The notes under the pieces are model-generated. The model worked only from the letters and a program-made list of their open reading frames with translations. It was not told the origin of the DNA and ran no database searches. A DNA stretch of 5,821 nt from DASXBA01 sp046729895 (GTDB lineage Bacteria; Actinomycetota; Thermoleophilia; Solirubrobacterales; Thermoleophilaceae), in NCBI GenBank assembly GCA_046729895.1, contig JBKPHP010000196.1:1-5821 (forward strand), read 5' to 3'. Both the position numbers and the translations under genes were made by a program. Of the stretch, positions 4,471 to 5,821 are shown in pieces; the first letter of the stretch is position 1, and the number at the start of each line of letters is the position of its first letter.

Positions 4471-5301
4471 GTGTCCATGGCGCTGCCGTCCCCGCAGCCG
4501 GACTCGACCGCGCTCGTTACCGGCGCTTCCTCGGGGATCGGCAGCGAGCTCGCCCGCGGCCTGGCCGCTCGCGGCCACGGGGTGACGCTCACGGCCCGCC
4601 GGGCCGAGCGGCTCGAGGAGCTGGCGTCCGAGCTGTCCTCGAGGCACGGAATCCGGGCGGAGGTGGTACCCGCCGACCTGGCTGACGCCAACGAGCGCGA
4701 CCGCCTGGCCGCCGAGATCGCGAGCCGGGGCCTCACCGTCGAGGTGCTCGTGAACAATGCGGGCTTCGGCATCTACCGCGCGTTCACCGACAGCGACCGC
4801 GAACGCGAGCTCCAGCAGGTTCGTCTCCTCGTGGAGGCGGTGGTCGACCTGAATGCCCGCTACGCGCCGGGCATGGCGGAGCGCGGTCGCGGCGCCATCC
4901 TCAACATGTCATCGACCGCGGGCTTCCAGCCGCTGCCCGGCAACGGCACCTACGCGGCGGCCAAGTCGTTCGTGCTCTACCACAGCGAGGCGCTCCACGA
5001 GGAGCTGCGGGACCACGGGGTCACGGTCACCGCGGTCTGTCCCGGCCCCGTCAAGAGCGAGTTCCAGGACACCTCGGAGCCGGTGTTCAGCGAGAAGCTG
5101 CCCGGGTTCGTCTGGCGCCGCCCCGACGAGGTGGCTGAGGAGGCCCTCCACGCCGCCGAGCAGGGGAAGCGCACCGTGGTGCCCGGTGGGCTGCCGGTGC
5201 GCCTCGCGTTCGGCCCGAACCGCATGGCGCCGCCCGGCCTGGCGCTGCCGATCGCCCGGCGGCTGATGTCCGGCGAGCTCGAGCGCCGCGGGGACAGCTG
5301 A
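4471..5301 (+). CDS. Short-chain dehydrogenase/reductase (classical SDR)
   Basis: At 276 residues this is a classical SDR with a Rossmann fold. The cofactor loop TGASSGIG is at 17-24, ARR at 42-44 (Arg after the second strand favours NADP(H)), the ADL acidic turn at 68-70, NNAGFG at 95-100, and the catalytic triad Ser148 (NMSSTAG), Tyr161 and Lys165 (YAAAK). CPGPVKSEF follows as the usual cofactor-capping PG motif. It should oxidise or reduce a hydroxyl or keto group; the substrate is unknown. The start is GTG 4471; ATG 4477, two codons later, is equally possible. Neither has a Shine-Dalgarno, and TAGAAC (4463-4468) could be a -10 giving a nearly leaderless message. The 94-base gap and terminator upstream argue for its own promoter. 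Confidence 0.9.
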   Translation: MSMALPSPQPDSTALVTGASSGIGSELARGLAARGHGVTLTARRAERLEELASELSSRHGIRAEVVPADLADANERDRLAAEIASRGLTVEVLVNNAGFGIYRAFTDSDRERELQQVRLLVEAVVDLNARYAPGMAERGRGAILNMSSTAGFQPLPGNGTYAAAKSFVLYHSEALHEELRDHGVTVTAVCPGPVKSEFQDTSEPVFSEKLPGFVWRRPDEVAEEALHAAEQGKRTVVPGGLPVRLAFGPNRMAPPGLALPIARRLMSGELERRGDS

Positions 5302-5304
5302 GGG

Positions 5305-5335
5305 CGCGCGAAACGCTCCCGGTTTAGCGGGCGCG
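5305..5335 (+). terminator. Imperfect stem-loop after the SDR gene, possible terminator
   Basis: CGCGC (5305-5309) pairs with GCGCG (5331-5335), and inside it CGCT (5314-5317) pairs with AGCG (5326-5329) around CCCGGTTT, with a GAAA bulge on the left side. It begins four bases after the SDR stop. It is weaker than the 4389-4409 element. Confidence 0.35.
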
Positions 5336-5410
5336 TCGCTGTGGGCATCTCCCTGTGACAAGGAAGCCCGCACGACTGCCACACCGGGGAGATCGGTCGC
5401 CTGATGCTTA

Positions 5411-5418
5411 AGGAGGAG
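5411..5418 (+). promoter_or_regulatory. Strong ribosome binding site deciding the acylase start
   Basis: AGGAGGAG lies 8 nt before GTG 5427 and fixes that codon as the start of the penicillin-acylase-family gene, in contrast to the several genes here that lack such a site. Confidence 0.8.
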
Positions 5419-5426
5419 CGTCGCCC

Positions 5427-5821
5427 GTGAGTCGCCTGCCGCTCGTACTCGCCGTCCTCGCCATCCTCGTCGCCGCCCCGGAGGCGCTCGCCGCCGCGGG
5501 CGACACCTCCCGCTACGTCCTGCCGCCCGGGAACTACGGCGGGCTTCCGACTACGCACGAGTCACGCGATCAGCTCCCGCTGTATTCCGGGCTCACGCCG
5601 CTGCGGCGGAACGTCGGCTTCGAGGACATCCAGCGGCTGTTCTTGCCCATGGACTTCAGGCCGATCGGCCAGACCCGCGCGGAGGACATCCCGCGCACCG
5701 ACGTGACCATCACCTACGACTCCTATGGCATCCCGCATATCAAGGGGCAGACGCGAGCGGCGCTCATGTACGGGGCGGGCTGGGTGATGGCCCGTGATCG
5801 CGACCTGCTGTTCACGTTCGG
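5427..5821 (+). CDS. Penicillin acylase (penicillin amidase) family protein, N-terminal part, secreted
   Basis: The frame is open to the window end, giving 131 residues. Residues 1-23 (MSRLPLVLAVLAILVAAPEALAA) are a signal peptide with a long hydrophobic core and an ALA-type cleavage site, so export is expected. The segment TYDSYGIPHIKGQTRAALMYG and AGWVMARDRDLLF (about 96-129) matches the N-terminal alpha-chain motif of the penicillin acylase family (D-x-x-G-x-P-H-I ... A-x-D-R). Such enzymes mature by autocleavage, leaving an N-terminal Ser nucleophile on the beta chain, and cleave amide bonds in penicillins, acyl-homoserine lactones or lipopeptides. The cleavage site and nucleophile lie beyond the window, so activity cannot be judged. 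The segment between the signal peptide and the motif (about 30-90) is longer than in the Escherichia coli enzyme and may be a lineage-specific extension. Confidence 0.85.
   Translation, partial: MSRLPLVLAVLAILVAAPEALAAAGDTSRYVLPPGNYGGLPTTHESRDQLPLYSGLTPLRRNVGFEDIQRLFLPMDFRPIGQTRAEDIPRTDVTITYDSYGIPHIKGQTRAALMYGAGWVMARDRDLLFTF

Noticed and set aside
4909..5558. Long minus-strand frames across the SDR and acylase start
   Set aside because: They are antisense to an SDR with all its motifs and to the acylase signal peptide, and show no fold of their own.
1..5821. CRISPR array or insertion-sequence transposase
   Set aside because: No spaced repeat units and no transposase motifs or paired terminal inverted repeats were seen on reading both strands.

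Overview
This is a high-GC bacterial window with actinobacterial character: GTG starts, strong GC bias at third codon positions, GC-rich stem-loops without U-tracts, and several genes with no Shine-Dalgarno sequence. A soil actinobacterium or a deep-branching relative is plausible, but the lineage is inferred from style only.

Layout. Bases 1-345 (minus strand) hold the start of an unidentified gene and, overlapping it, a small MoaD/ThiS-like sulfur-carrier protein. Bases 346-630 contain no convincing gene; inside lies a minus-strand segment resembling the anticodon arm of tRNA-Ser(CGA), probably a remnant if real. Bases 631-3866 look like accessory DNA: a mazEF-type toxin-antitoxin pair (minus), a tyrosine recombinase translationally coupled to a 153-residue protein I do not recognise (plus), a Phd/VapC-type toxin-antitoxin pair (minus), and a truncated second copy of the 153-residue protein's C-terminal domain (plus). 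Bases 3951-5821 are ordinary metabolic genes on the plus strand: a SnoaL-like (NTF2-fold) protein, a short-chain dehydrogenase/reductase, and the N-terminal part of a secreted penicillin-acylase-family hydrolase that runs off the window.

How it fits together. The recombinase, its partner protein and the two toxin-antitoxin modules are what one expects of a small integrated element or a decayed genomic island. Both toxin-antitoxin modules have repeat structures at the antitoxin start that look like autoregulatory operators, and both antitoxin messages may be leaderless or nearly so. The 153-residue protein's C-terminal domain occurs on both sides of the VapC/Phd module, which suggests duplication followed by decay or insertion. 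The most notable points are this recombinase-ORF153 unit with its duplicated domain, a PIN toxin gene with no standard start codon in the expected place, and a sulfur-carrier protein whose Gly-Gly is not at its C-terminus.
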